Assembly (NCBI GenBank): GCA_903813345.2
Contig: CAIIXF020000011.1
Location: 36,490,166-36,554,165 of the forward strand
Direction of reading: 5' to 3'
Source: Owenia fusiformis
Lineage: Eukaryota; Annelida; Polychaeta; Sabellida; Oweniidae
Length of the DNA: 64,000 nucleotides
Shown here in pieces: positions 1-11,184 of the stretch; position 1 is the first letter of the stretch, and every line of letters starts with the position of its first letter. The position numbers and the translations under genes are program-made. The notes under the pieces were generated by a model, which did no database searches, was not told where the DNA came from, and saw nothing but the letters and a program-made list of their open reading frames with translations.

Positions 1-382
1 GTTTCACTATAATAACATTTGACATGCAAATACCATGAAATTGATCAGTTTATCGGTTTCATAAGTTTTAGTAGAATCTAAAACAAAAAAGAAAACTGAT
101 CTTGGGTGCACTGCAGTTATTTGGAATGCTGTGTTCTGGTTGGCTAGAATTGGACACAGCTTACCTGGCCATGTATGAATGTATAATTAAACATAAAAGC
201 TGCCATGAATCTCACTTAGAAGTACATCTTCATTTTATCTATACTTGAATTCTGAAGCTATTTTTATCTATTTTGGATTGATTAATTTATATATCAAAAA
301 AATATTGTCATTGTCTTAAAGAAACTGCATGTCTATTGTTTATGGTATCATCTTATAAACATTATCTTGTATTTTCCTTCAG

Positions 383-526
383 CATTTACGTGCTGTCTGG
401 ATGGTGTTACGAGAACAAGTGGCAGCCATTGATGAGCTCTCCATGGCAACCACTAGATTGAGGCTCCGACTTCCAGATGAGCCAGTGCCTGATCCACCAC
501 AGCCTAATATCATAGAACCTGCAGAG
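383..526 (+). CDS. SHPRH: SHPRH exon a (linker before RING)
   Basis: 48 codons, phase 0 at both ends, between TTCCTTCAG and GAG|GTAGTT. It encodes a charged helical linker including [18 protein letters not shown] and [10 protein letters not shown], which match the pre-RING region of SHPRH. Degenerate copies of its last bases (CATAGAACC) recur just inside the following intron. Confidence 0.9.
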
Positions 527-3500
527 GTAGTTCTCAAAATTCATAGAACCCTGTGACATAAGTATCCACTTTAAGAGAATTCAAGGACTCAAAATCATAG
601 AACTCTATGACATTTTAAGAGAACCCTGTGAGATTAGTACCTTTTATAAAACATGACATTAGTATCCATTTTAGAGAGAACCTTGTGAGGTTAGTATTCA
701 AAGTCATAGAACCATGTAAAATTAGTATTCAATGTCATAGAGGTTAGAACCCAAATCCTTGAAACTTTTGACAGACCTACCAACCTTTAATGAGATTTTT
801 AAAAATTGCACTACTTTTACTGGAGATTTTTCAAAAAAACAAGAGTTTTTTAAAAATGTGGTAGTTTTTGCGGAGAATGTCCATGTGCAGTATGGCAAGT
901 GATTTTAGACAGTCATATCTTTCACCATGAGTAGTAAATTATGAATAGGGATCCCATGTCAACAATTTTCTCAAAATGATGAACCTATTTGCTCAAAAGA
1001 GGATTTCCTCTTTCTGATTTTTATTGCATGAAAAGATTATTCAAAAAGGTGTCTAAAACTTCTTCAAAATTAGAATGGTATTGAAAGTCTATTTTTGAAG
1101 ATAGCAATTTTCGATGACCAAAATTATGCTGAAAGCAATGGATAGCACGAGCTTTCCCTATGGGAAAATAACATGGGATATGTGGTTTTTTACTTTAACA
1201 CATTTTAATACCAATTCGCTTTTCAGAAGTTGTTAATATAGTGTAGAAGAAACTTTTGATATGGTTAAATTGAGAAAAACAAGTTCCTCTTTTTAGAAAA
1301 TAAACCTAACATTTTATAAAAAGTGCCAAGGTGGGGTCCTGAACCATAATTTTTCAGAGAGTTGGATTGGTATTTTATCATCATAGGGACTTTACTTGAA
1401 AGAAAACATATTGTTTTAATAAAAACCACTGTATTTATGGCCAGATTTATACATTTTCCTAGTGCGAAATTGATGGTAAAAGAAGTTGTACTCAGATAAT
1501 ATCAAAGTCTTGTTAGATTCCTTTATATAAAATATTGTAGATTTCATGAAAAATATAGATTTCAGCAAAAATATGGATTTTACAAAAAAAATTAAGGAAG
1601 ATTTTGGTAGAAATATGTTACGAGAGTTAACGGGAGATGAAAATGGTGCGAGAGTTTTTTTTTAAAATTTTTTTACAGAGAAGCAAAAATTTTATGGAAG
1701 ATTCCTGTAAAAAACGGGAGGTTGACAGGTCTGTTTGACGTTTCTTTGTGTTTTGGGAGGGGGGCACTTCGTAAAACATTTATAACTATTCATTCATTTA
1801 TAAATCCCTTATGTATAAAGTTTGTCTACTTTGTCATCATTTGTCATGCAAAGGTGCAAAGAATTCTAGAATTGATTTACTTCTGTAAATCTGAAAACAT
1901 CTTTTTTACAGTTTGAACAAACCAAATTGAAGCAAGTTTCTGATAAGATTGTTGGCAAGAATGAATTGCGGAAAAGTTTAAGTCACTTGCTCTATTTGCA
2001 GAATCTTTCAAAGGTAAGGAATACTCATTAAGTCACTCATACCAATTCACAATTTATAATAAGCTCCTCCAGTATTGTTTTTTGCTCCCTAAAATCTTTC
2101 ATAAAAAATATAAATCCTGAAGATGACTGCATGAAAATTATGAAATGATTTAGTATTTTGCAATCACACAGATGGCAGACATGGAGATTTAGGGCTTCAT
2201 AGCAAAGTGTTCTCATCACATGGAAAATATGTAACAGTGTGAACAATACACATTCATGTACATGTATTAAAGGTAACAAATTCAGAACTAATATTATGCA
2301 TCAATGATTAACATTTGTTGTTATTTATTAATTCTAATGTGAAATGATTAAGTTTATCATTCTTACTTCAGAACCAGGGTCAGATGAAGGATAACTCAAA
2401 TCCAGAACTATGTCCAATTTGTCAGCTTCAACTTGGCAAAGAGGTAACAAATATTAATCACTTGGAAAGGAGGTAACAAACATGTGTCACTTTGCGAAGA
2501 GGTAAGATTTATTATATGAATCACATGCAAAGAGGTAACAAACATTTGTCACTTAGCAAAGAGGTAAGATATATTACATGAATCATTGGCAAAGAGGTAG
2601 CACACATTTGTCACTTAGCAAAGAGGTAGATATATTATATGAATCACTTCACAAAACGGTAACAAATATATGTCACTTACCAAAGAGGTAGGATATATTA
2701 TATGAATCACTTGGCAAAGAGGTAACAAACTTTTGTCACTTAGCAAAGAGGTAAGATATATTACATGAATCATTGGCAAAGAGGTAACACACATTTGTCA
2801 CTTAGCAAAGAGGTAAGATATATTACATGAATCATTGGCAAAGAGGTAACACACATTTGTCACTTAGCAAAGAGGTAAGATATATTACATGAATCATTGG
2901 CAAAGAGGTAACAAATATATGTCACTTATATTATATGAATCACTTGGCAAAGAGGTAACAAACATTTGTCACTTTGCGAAGAGGTAAGATATATTACATG
3001 AATCATTGGCAAAGAGGTAACACACATTTGTCACTTAGCAAAGAGGTAAGATATATTATATGAATCACTTGGCAAAGAGGTAACAAATATATGTCACTTA
3101 TATTATATGAATCACTTGGCAAAGAGGTAACACACATTTGTCACTTAGCAAAGAGGTAAGATATATTACATGAATCATTGGCAAAGAGGTAGCACACATT
3201 TGTCACTTAGCAAAGAGGTAGATATATTATATGAATCACTTCACAAAACGGTAACAAATATATGTCACTTACCAAAGAGGTAGGATATATTATATGAATC
3301 ACTTGGCAAAGAGGTAACAAACATTTGTCACTTAGCAAAGAGGTAAGACATATTATATGAATCACTTGGCAAAGAGGTAACAAACATTTGTCACTTAGCA
3401 AAGAGGTAAGGTATATTATATGAATCACTTCACAAAACGGTAACAAATATATGTCACCAAAGAGGTAGGATATATTATATGAATCACTTGGCAAAGAGGT

Positions 3501-6500
3501 AACAAACATTTGTCACTTAGCAAAGAGGTAAGATATATTTTATGAATCACTTGGCAAAGAGGTAACAAACATTTGCCACTTAGCAAAGAGGTAAGATATA
3601 TTATATGAATCACTTCACAAAGAGGTAACAAATATATGTCACTTAGCAAAGAGGTAAGATATATTATATGAATCACTTGGCAAAGAGGTAACAAATATAT
3701 GTCACTTATATTATATGAATCACTTGGCAAAGAGGTAACAAACATTTGTCACTTAGCAAAGAGGTAAGATATATTACATGAATCATTGGCAAAGAGGTAA
3801 CAAACTTTTGTCACTTAGCAAAGAGGTAAGATATATTATATGAATCACTTGGCAAAGAGGTAACACACATTTGTCACTTAGCAAAGAGGTAAGATATATT
3901 ACATGAATCATTGGCAAAGAGGTAACACACATTTGTCACTTTTCGAAGTGGTAAGATATATTATATGAATCACTTGGCAAAGAGGTAACAAACATTTGTC
4001 ACTAAGCAAAGATGTAAGATATATTTTATGAATCACTTTTCTAAGAGGTAACAAATATATGTCACTTAACAAATAGGTAAGATATATGACACGAATCATT
4101 GGCAAAGAGGTAGCAAACATTTGTCACTTTGCGAAGTGGTAAGATATATGATATGAATCACTTGGCAAAGAGATAACAAACATTTGTCACTTAGCAAAGA
4201 GGTAAGATATATTTTATGAATCACTTGGCAAAGAGGTAACAAAAATTAGTCACTTAGCAAAGAGGTAAGATATATTATATGAATCACTTGGCAAAGAGGT
4301 AACAAAAATTAGTCACTTAGCAAAGAGGTAAGATACATTATATGAATCACTTTGCAAAGAGGTTAGAAATATTATTCAAAATGACTGTATTCACACCTTC
4401 TATGACTATGAACAAAGTCAATATTTCACCCAGTATTTATTCGCTGATACAATACTTAGTCTGTACTAAGTGTTTTGTTCAGTGCTAAATGCTGAAACGG
4501 AAGTAGGAAGTAAAATGACAATTTTGAAAAAAATTGTTAAGTTCTCATATAGAACTCAGATCAGGTATTATATTGAGTTATCAACAGATAAATTCCTTAG
4601 GGATTGGTACAAAAGCTTCCAAACACTATTGATTTCGTCGATATCATACCTGCTCTTTGGTCTATATTTCTTAAATTTGAAAGCTTTTGTGCCTAGCCCC
4701 TATAAGGTATTCATTACTAGGTATAATACCTGATCTGAGGTCAATATTACGGTAAGAACATGAAAACTCACCAAAATTTTGCAAAATTGTCGCTTCATTT
4801 CCTTCTTTTGGTTTAGCATTTAGCAGAATGCAACACAAAGTATAGACCAGGTATTGAATCAACAAATAAATACCTTGTTAGATATTGACCTTGGTCACAG
4901 TTTATAGAAGCCTGAATAGTCATTTTGAATATAAGTTACATATTTGCAGCATTGACTACCATACATGTACTTTGAAATGTTTTGTACTAGGTTTTGTGTG
5001 CTTATCAACTTCTTTGATATTGTGTCAGAATTCAAAATCAATACATTGTCATAATTTCGCTACAATTTGAACTGCTCTTATTGATGTGAGTTTTTGTATA
5101 TTTGCAGTGGAGTGTACTCCAGTGTGGCCATTGTTTCTGCCTAGAGTGTATTCGTGTTTTAGTTGAAGAATGTCCATTTGGAAGTCAGAGGAGGAGACTC
5201 AAGTGTCCCATGTGTAGGCAGTTTACCAGGTATGGTATTGTGGTACCTTCTTTGTATTTTATACACATCTAATACAATCAATTTGTTAGTTTTCGACAAT
5301 TTATTATTGAAATGACATTTACAAATTGACATGAGCATTTAATTGCATAATTCTTTATGTTAAGTTTGGGATAAACTTCAGATCTGTCAATAGATGGCAT
5401 TAACTTCTGTAGGATGTATTATACTTACCCAATACCCATGCTATATAAAAAGATTGCATGGATGACATAAAAAACAATATTGTATTTTGCAAGAATTATT
5501 CAATGCTTTTGAAATGAGGTCACATCAATGATGATTTCTCATCTGCCATAGCTGTTGAGCAGGTGAGAGTGAATTTGAGTAAGAACAATGCTTACAGTAG
5601 AATAAAACATTATGGTAGACACTTAAATCACATAAAAGTCAAAATATTATTGTTTTGAAAAATGATTTTATTGTAGAAATAGTGACATAGCGTATGTGAG
5701 TACAGGAGAGACACTGAGGCAAGGCTCAAGCGAACAGTGCAATAAAGTCAAGGTAACACTTAAAAATTGTATGTCATCTAAAATGTCATATTTCGTATTA
5801 AGTATTTTTCAAATTTCTTAGCTATGAAGTTTTAACTGCTAATTGAAAATGAATTCTCATTATCGTGTTAAAGGTTTTTTCTGATGAAGGCAAACAGTTA
5901 TTCCCATTTCATTTGGTTCAATATTTTGGGACACATTGTATAAGAATTATATTAATCTGGGGGAAAGAAATTTGATTTCCTAAGTCCATTGTTCTCTGTA
6001 GCATTATTAAGTAGTTAATTTTATTATCATGGACATTCCAGCCAATATTTTTTCAAAAATTTAGAGGACCCCTCCTTGGGCCCTCTATAAAATTTAAAGG
6101 ATTTTGGATTTTTTCAATTATTCTTCCCCACACTTTTTCTCCAACTTTCAGGTCAACAAATATTCAATATTTAAAGCCGAAAAGACCCTGAGTTAGAGGT
6201 GTCAAGTATTAACCGGTTAACCGCCGATAATGCCTTGACCGGTCTGTGTTTTTATGGGTGGTTAGTTGACCGTGTATAATTCTGTTATTTCCCGCGCATA
6301 TATTGCATGCTAATCTGTTTGTCTTTCAAGCGTCAGTTTCATGTGAGCTACTCATACATGTGACAGGTCCGATAACTCCTTACAAACATCCAATCAGCAA
6401 CTTTAATCCCTGCCACATTGCTTTCCCGCGCTTACTTCGCATGTTAATCTGTTTGTTTTTCAAGTGTCAGCCATGTGTAATCAACTCAAATGCCTGATAA

Positions 6501-9500
6501 TTCCTTACAAACATGTAAACAATTTTTGCATTTTTAATTCGTCAGTTTTGTTATTATTGTTGTCTATCAACGTCACCAAAATGTCAAAGCCTCGCTTTGG
6601 TAGTGAGAAAATTAAAATTAAAATAAACACTAATCAGCTGAAATTTTCGTTGTTATGGTGCGTTCGTGGAGATTCCAATGATAAACCAGTGTGGTAAGTT
6701 ATTTAGAGGTACCTGTAGTCAGGTAGTGTATGAATAGAATAGAGTAAAGCTTGACGAACGTAAAAAATAAACGCTGATAGAGCTATATCATTTTTCCAAT
6801 TGTTTCAGCTTTCAAGATCGAAGATGAAGATTTCATTTGAAATTATCAGTTCAAATTTCCCGCCGGTTAACCGACTTTAACCGGTAAAAACACCCGGTTA
6901 ACCGGTTAATGCTCAAGCAGTTAATTGACACTACTACCCTGAGTTGTTTGTAGAATGAATCTGGGGAGCTTTTTTTATGCATTCCACTTGTGTTTTTCAT
7001 CTAAAAAACATCAATACACTTTAAAACATTTTATTGACTATAAGATTGCACCATATAATCCTGAAAAATATTTCTCATTTTCAAGGATTATCTATGCATT
7101 AACACCTAGGTATTGTTATTTTTCAATTTTCAGAGGGTTGGGAATCATTGATTAAGAACACTTTTGAATAATATAAATGCTGTTTTAAATAGGTTTCATG
7201 TATGCCAATAATTTCTCAAATTGTATAAATGGTACCCCTTCCTCAATCCCAAGAATTTTCTCTTTGAGGAATTTCCCATAGTAATCCAATGGTATAGTTC
7301 CAAGCAGATTTTGAGATAACAGAAAAGTTAATTATGAATACACACCTTATTGGGTTGTTTTGGTTTATATCACAAGCCAATGAGGTGTGTAATGATGATT
7401 AACAAAAGAGGTAAAAAAATTAAAATTTGCAAGGTCAAAGGTCAAGATCATCAAACTAAACTAAAAACTGTATTATCTAGGTTTCTCAAAATTGGTGACT
7501 TCAAATTAATGTTTTTGCCTGATATTCGGAGAACGCATTCCTTCTATACTTCTATAGCTTCTATACATTTTAGTAAATAATTATTTTGAGACATTTTGCA
7601 CCAGTTTTGAGATAAAAAGAGCTCAAAAATAGAAGATTTCTCAAATTTCAAAAATCTAATTGAAAGGGTTAATTTTTAGGTTTGAGTTAGGGTTAAAAGA
7701 TGAAGTTAGGGTTAAAGCTAGGGTTAGGGTTAAATCTAGGATCAGGGTTATGCCAGAGTAGGGGCTAGAGCTAGGATTAGGGTTAGTGCTTGAGCTAGGG
7801 TTAGGTTTAGGGTTAGGATTAGACCTAGGATTAGGGGTTAAATCTGGGGTTAGGGTTAGGGTGGATTAAACATAGCCTTGGGGTTACTAGAAATATAAAT
7901 GTGTCCTTCACGCGTGTGTTGGGGCTAGTGTCAGATAATATTGAAAGCTGAACAATGGAATTTCATATTTTCACTGTTTCATCCTATAGGGCCTCTGTAA
8001 AACACCAAATTCAAATGTGAATAAAATGTCTCGTAAGCAAACTTCCTGAGCATTTCAGAACTGAAATCGACCCATTAGTTATTGAGTTGAACATGTTTGA
8101 AGGTCACTCCTGAAGATGGAAAAGTTCTTTATTTGCGCAAAAACTTCATTACTAACGTAATTGCAAGTTTCCCTTTACTGATCACTATTCAAAACTATCA
8201 AAGGTTTCCGAAATACCTCTCTGGCCATCGAAAAAACAGTTGTGGAAGGTAAAATGGGTGATACACTTCTCAAATCCATGCCAAAATCTCTATATTGACA
8301 TCTAGAACGCCGTTTTTCATGAGGACTAAATTTTGACACTGACGGCAGGCTTTCAACGTACATGTGAGAATTAATGCTTGCAATCTTAGATAGCTAGTTT
8401 TATTTGTTATAAATGACAATATATCTACTTGATATTTCAGGGGGATCATTCAACCAAAGTGATAGGTGTAGTTAGTTGCCTGATGAACATCCAGAAAACA
8501 GAACTAAAGGCTAAAGTTCTCATTTTCTCAACAGTAAGTAATTATAGATGTCAACATCTCTCAGCTACTCTGTGTTTTTCATTTTAAACATACACAAGTT
8601 TTAAAACAACATGTTTCTAGGGAAGCCAATAATGATATTACTCATAAATGATTTCCCAGTAGAGATATGGTTTAATCTTATTTCACTGTGGTATCTTATC
8701 AAGTGTTGAAAGAGCCACATAACATATATATTTATTATCCCAACGGCCGAAGTTCGGTAGAGATATAGTATATATAATTTATTTTGTATCAAAATTGGAC
8801 AATACATAATCCATGTGAAAAGTTGAACCATATGATATGAAACTCACAACATATCATTCCAAATTTTGCTTCGTGATATGTGATTTTCAATCTATGTTAT
8901 ACCACAAGTTTTCTTACATAACTCATTCTCATTTACACACGCATCGGCTCTATCAAGTGTCACACAAAGAGCTACACGGACTCTTTGCAAACATACAAAG
9001 CAATGTTGAAATGTTGCAAGAATTTTGTTACAAGAAGCATAGAATACTGAACGAATTACATACGGATCAAGGTAAATTTCAAACGAGCATGTCAATTTTA
9101 CACACTCATTGAATTCAAACTTGCATAGGATGGCTCCCTCTTGAATAGGATGTCACAAACTTTTGCCTTAATATGCTTTTGAATCGTTAGGTCAGTGTTT
9201 GAAATTAAAGAACAGACAAATATGTTTACATCAACATATTTTATTTTCACCACATTTAATAACTTTTTTTCCTGATCAGACATTAAATGTTGTTTTTAAA
9301 ATACAACCCCATTTTCAATATATAATACAGTTACTTATAACGTTACAGTTTTCAATTTGGCGCGACTCATTTGATGCGCAGACATATAAGTTCATGGTTT
9401 GCTGTAACGCTATTGGATTAGTGGAATCATGTGATAATAACAGAAGGTCAAAAAGCACATGGTAATATGATGCTAAGATCTCGATATTTAGTATTGTATT

Positions 9501-10700
9501 TTTTATGATTTGTACTTTGAAACTCATAATTGGTCACCCAAATGCTTAAATGGAAATTCTGCTACATATCTCCAACATATATGCCTACAGATTCCTGAAT
9601 ATTTTGTTCATTGCGATTTGCTACATACTCCGTGGACTTGCCGATTTCTGGTTAGAATCTTTATACCTTAAATATTGATTTTTTATTTATAGTGGGTAGA
9701 TATTCTCACTGTGATAGGCCAGGCATTATCAGACAATGGAATCACCCATGTAGCATTACACGCTGGGAAGAAATCACAGGTTTGTTGGCATAAGTAGTTC
9801 CAGTTCAAGAAATAGGAGAATTTGTGCACTATATCTAGTATAAGTGTTATTTTTAAAGAAATAGTGTATGGCATTGAATATGTACATGTATACACATACA
9901 TACATGTATGTTATTTTATGTGCTTCATTTTCAGATCAATCTTAGTAGGTTTAAGGCAGAGAGTGGTGTAGATGTCTTACTATTGCCAATCCATTCTGGT
10001 GCTAATGGCCTCAACCTTATTGAAGCTACCCATGTTTTCTTAGTTGAACCCATACTTAACCCAGGTCAGGAACTGCAGGCCATTGGAAGGGTACATAGAA
10101 TAGGTCAGACCAGGTAATACAGGTTAAACCATCTAGCTAGGTAAACCCTCACAATACTACATTGTAACATACTTAACCCAGGTCAGGAACTGCAAGCCAT
10201 TGGAAGGGTACATAGAATAGGTCAGACCAGGTAACACATGTTAAACCATCTAGGTAAACCCTCACAAAACTACATTGTTACAAACTTCTGAATTAAGTCT
10301 TTTTACATCGAACTAGGTTTAAAGGTTTTTACAATTAACAGCACAATACAGTCTCTATTCTAGCATTTTGCTAGGTTTCTCTGTTAAGATAGCTCAAAAA
10401 GTCTTCTTAAGACTTTGCTTAGCAGGTCACCCCGGAAATATACTTAAGCAACAACAGTTTTACATCTCAACAATGATATCCTTTATTTTCAGGGCAACTA
10501 CAGTTCATAGATTCCTTGTCAGGGGTACCATAGAGGAGAAAATGCATGCTATGTTGAAGACTGTGTCTGCCCCAGTGAACACTAACAATGCTGAGGATAC
10601 TAACTTTACAATTGGTGATCTGTCTGAACTCTTCCAACCGGAGCCTGATAGAGACACTGAACCCGGTAATGGGAGTGAAGTTGAGGCTAGTTCTGTCTGA
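383..10700 (+). CDS. SHPRH: SHPRH, C-terminal part (nine exons, 5' end outside window)
   Basis: E3 ubiquitin ligase of the SNF2 family; in vertebrates SHPRH acts in the nucleus in PCNA poly-ubiquitination during DNA-damage tolerance. Nine exons join in frame to 360 residues plus stop: 383-526, 1912-2013, 2372-2443, 5108-5229, 5677-5752, 8441-8533, 9693-9779, 9935-10113, 10493-10700. All have AG/GT borders and matching phases. In local numbering a C3HC4 RING finger uses C96, C99, C112, H114, C117, C120, C139, C142. The helicase C domain follows, with motif IV (AKVLIFSTW), motif V ([13 protein letters not shown]) and motif VI ([12 protein letters not shown]). The order RING then helicase C is the SHPRH/RAD5-type arrangement, and the segments match SHPRH closely. 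The N-terminal SNF2, H1/H5 and PHD parts must lie upstream. Odd points: tandem arrays grow from at least two donors, and a 73-bp repeat truncates the C-terminus. Confidence 0.95.
530..760 (+). repeat. Degenerate short repeat after SHPRH exon a
   Basis: CATAGAACC followed by CTGTGACATTAGTATCC-like text recurs four to five times just inside the intron. It resembles the exon a end (ATCATAGAACCTGCAG). Old and diverged. Confidence 0.55.
771..1734. mobile_element. MITE with 3-bp target duplication TTG
   Basis: Terminal inverted repeats ACAGACCTACCAACCT and AGGTTGACAGGTCTGT, flanked by TTG at 768-770 and 1735-1737. It lies in a SHPRH intron. About 960 bp, without a transposase frame. The middle (1100-1180) shares GATGACCAAAAT and AAATAACATGGG with the elements near 13.5, 32.8 and 61.0 kb. 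Confidence 0.7.
1912..2013 (+). CDS. SHPRH: SHPRH exon b
   Basis: 34 codons, phase 0/0, acceptor TTTTTTACAG, donor AAG|GTAAGG. It encodes a helical stretch ([19 protein letters not shown] ending LQNLSK) leading to the RING finger. Confidence 0.9.
2372..2443 (+). CDS. SHPRH: SHPRH exon c (first half of RING finger)
   Basis: 24 codons, phase 0/0, acceptor TTACTTCAG, donor AAAGAG|GTAACA. It ends [15 protein letters not shown], so it carries the first zinc-ligand pair CPIC. Its last 12 bases plus the donor (TTGGCAAAGAGGTAAC) are the seed of the array that fills the next 1.9 kb of intron. Confidence 0.93.
2427..4375 (+). repeat. Minisatellite seeded by SHPRH exon c donor (63-bp dimer)
   Basis: About 30 copies of a 63-bp dimer: GGCAAAGAGGTAACAAAC..TTTGTCACTTA plus GCAAAGAGGTAAGATA..TATGAATCACTT. 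Both halves carry the AAAGAG|GTAA donor of the true exon end at 2443, which is unit one. Copies have point changes and occasional half-unit losses. Protein frames on the minus strand here are only repeat translations. Confidence 0.97.
4376..5107 (+). other. Rest of SHPRH intron, no feature
   Basis: AT-rich intron between the array and the RING exon. I see no gene, inverted ends or tandem structure. Confidence 0.6.
5108..5229 (+). CDS. SHPRH: SHPRH exon d (second half of RING finger)
   Basis: 40 codons plus two bases, acceptor TATTTGCAG, donor CCAG|GTATGG. It supplies the remaining zinc ligands in [11 protein letters not shown] and KCPMCRQF, completing a C3HC4 RING with exon c. Confidence 0.95.
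5677..5752 (+). CDS. SHPRH: SHPRH exon e
   Basis: 76 bases, phase 2 to 0; acceptor ATTGTAG, donor AAG|GTAACA. It encodes a weakly conserved spacer ([16 protein letters not shown]) between RING and helicase C. SHPRH has a similar I-x-YV segment here. Confidence 0.8.
6195..6936 (+). mobile_element. Internally deleted hAT element with 8-bp target duplication
   Basis: Ends TAGAGGTGTCAA and TTGACACTACTA are inverted repeats. The flanks carry the same 8 bases, CCCTGAGT (6187-6194 and 6937-6944), the hAT-size duplication. Subterminal TTAACCGGTTAACCG text is also inverted. Inside, 6582-6693 reads as a possible first coding exon ([15 protein letters not shown].., ending DKPVW) closed by donor TGTG|GTAAGT. 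That looks like the start of a BED-finger transposase, but the rest is missing, so the element is non-autonomous. Confidence 0.8.
7680..7862 (+). repeat. Interstitial telomere-like repeat
   Basis: Degenerate run of GGGTTA/TTAGGG with variants such as CTAGGGTTAGGGTT, inside a SHPRH intron. Consistent with the TTAGGG telomere of most animals; it is not a chromosome end because genes continue on both sides. Confidence 0.85.
8441..8533 (+). CDS. SHPRH: SHPRH exon f (helicase motif IV)
   Basis: 31 codons, phase 0/0; acceptor GATATTTCAG, donor ACA|GTAAGT. It encodes GDHSTKV followed by [10 protein letters not shown], the start of the helicase C domain. Confidence 0.93.
8534..9692 (+). other. SHPRH intron without recognised features
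   Basis: 1.16 kb of AT-rich intron. No convincing gene, repeat array or element ends seen. Confidence 0.5.
9693..9779 (+). CDS. SHPRH: SHPRH exon g
   Basis: 29 codons, phase 0/0; acceptor TTATTTATAG, donor CAG|GTTTGT. It begins [15 protein letters not shown], continuing motif IV, and ends GKKSQ. Confidence 0.92.
9935..10113 (+). CDS. SHPRH: SHPRH exon h (helicase motifs V and VI)
   Basis: 179 bases, phase 0 to 2; acceptor CATTTTCAG, donor CCAG|GTAATA. It contains [13 protein letters not shown] (motif V) and [12 protein letters not shown] (motif VI with the arginine fingers). The last 65 bases with their donor are duplicated in the intron 117 bases downstream. Confidence 0.96.
10049..10282 (+). 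repeat. 117-bp tandem duplication of SHPRH exon h end
   Basis: 10049-10165 and 10166-10282 match almost perfectly: 65 bases of exon h (CATACTTAACCCAGG.. to GGTCAGACCAG), its donor GTAATA or GTAACA, and the intron start. This leaves a second intact donor with RVHRIGQTR coding inside the intron but no acceptor in front of it. Confidence 0.93.
10493..10700 (+). CDS. SHPRH: SHPRH terminal exon, frame shortened by a repeat
   Basis: 68 complete codons and a stop (TGA 10698-10700), after acceptor TTTATTTTCAG. It encodes [19 protein letters not shown], typical of the SHPRH end, then an acidic tail. The tail falls in the first of seven 73-bp units. Because 73 is not a multiple of 3, the second unit is entered out of frame and the protein stops at EASSV. 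The sequence after the last unit (from 11131) would read SVDSNANNV then TAG in the original frame, which suggests the ancestral end of the protein. Confidence 0.9.
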
Positions 10701-11130
10701 ACTCTTCCAACCAGAGCCTGATAGAGACACTGAACCCAGTAATGGGAGTGAAGTTGAAGCTAGTTCTGTCTGAGCTGTTCCAACCGGAGCCTGATAGAGA
10801 CACTGAACACAGTAATGGGAGTGAAGTTGAGGCTAGTTCTGTCTGAACTCTTCCAACCAGAGCCTGATAGAGACACTGAACCCAGTAATGGGAATGAAGT
10901 TGAGGCTAGTTCTGTCTGAGCTGTTCCAACCAGAGCCTGATAGAGACACTGAACACAGTAATGGGAATGAAGTTGAGGCTAGTTCTGTCTGAGCTCTTCC
11001 AACCGGAGCCTGATAGAGACACTGAACACAGTAATGGGAGTGAAGTTGAGGCTAGTTCTGTCTGAGCTCTTCCAACCGGAGCCTGATAGAGACACTGAAC
11101 CCAGTAATGGGAGTGAAGTTGAAGCTAGTT
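10620..11130 (+). repeat. 73-bp tandem repeat x7 in SHPRH terminal exon
   Basis: Units start at 10620, 10693, 10766, 10839, 10912, 10985 and 11058, each CTGTCTGAACTCTTCCAACC.. to ..GAGGCTAGTT. Unit one is coding ([16 protein letters not shown]). Since 73 = 3n+1 the frame moves at each copy. Units differ by only a few bases, so the array is young. Confidence 0.97.
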
Positions 11131-11178
11131 CTGTTGACAGTAATGCCAATAATGTTTAGTAGATTACAAGAGGATGAA

Positions 11179-11184
11179 AATAAA
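11179..11184 (+). terminator. Proximal poly(A) signal AATAAA
   Basis: AATAAA 21 bases after the ancestral-looking SHPRH stop (TAG at 11156-11158). Confidence 0.45.

Noticed and set aside
3207-4120. Minus-strand repeat proteins
   Set aside because: Artefacts of the 63-bp array.
2427-4375. CRISPR array
   Set aside because: No unique spacers, units vary along their whole length, and the setting is a eukaryotic intron.
7680-7862. Chromosome end
   Set aside because: Degenerate telomere-like text within an intron, with the same gene continuing on both sides.
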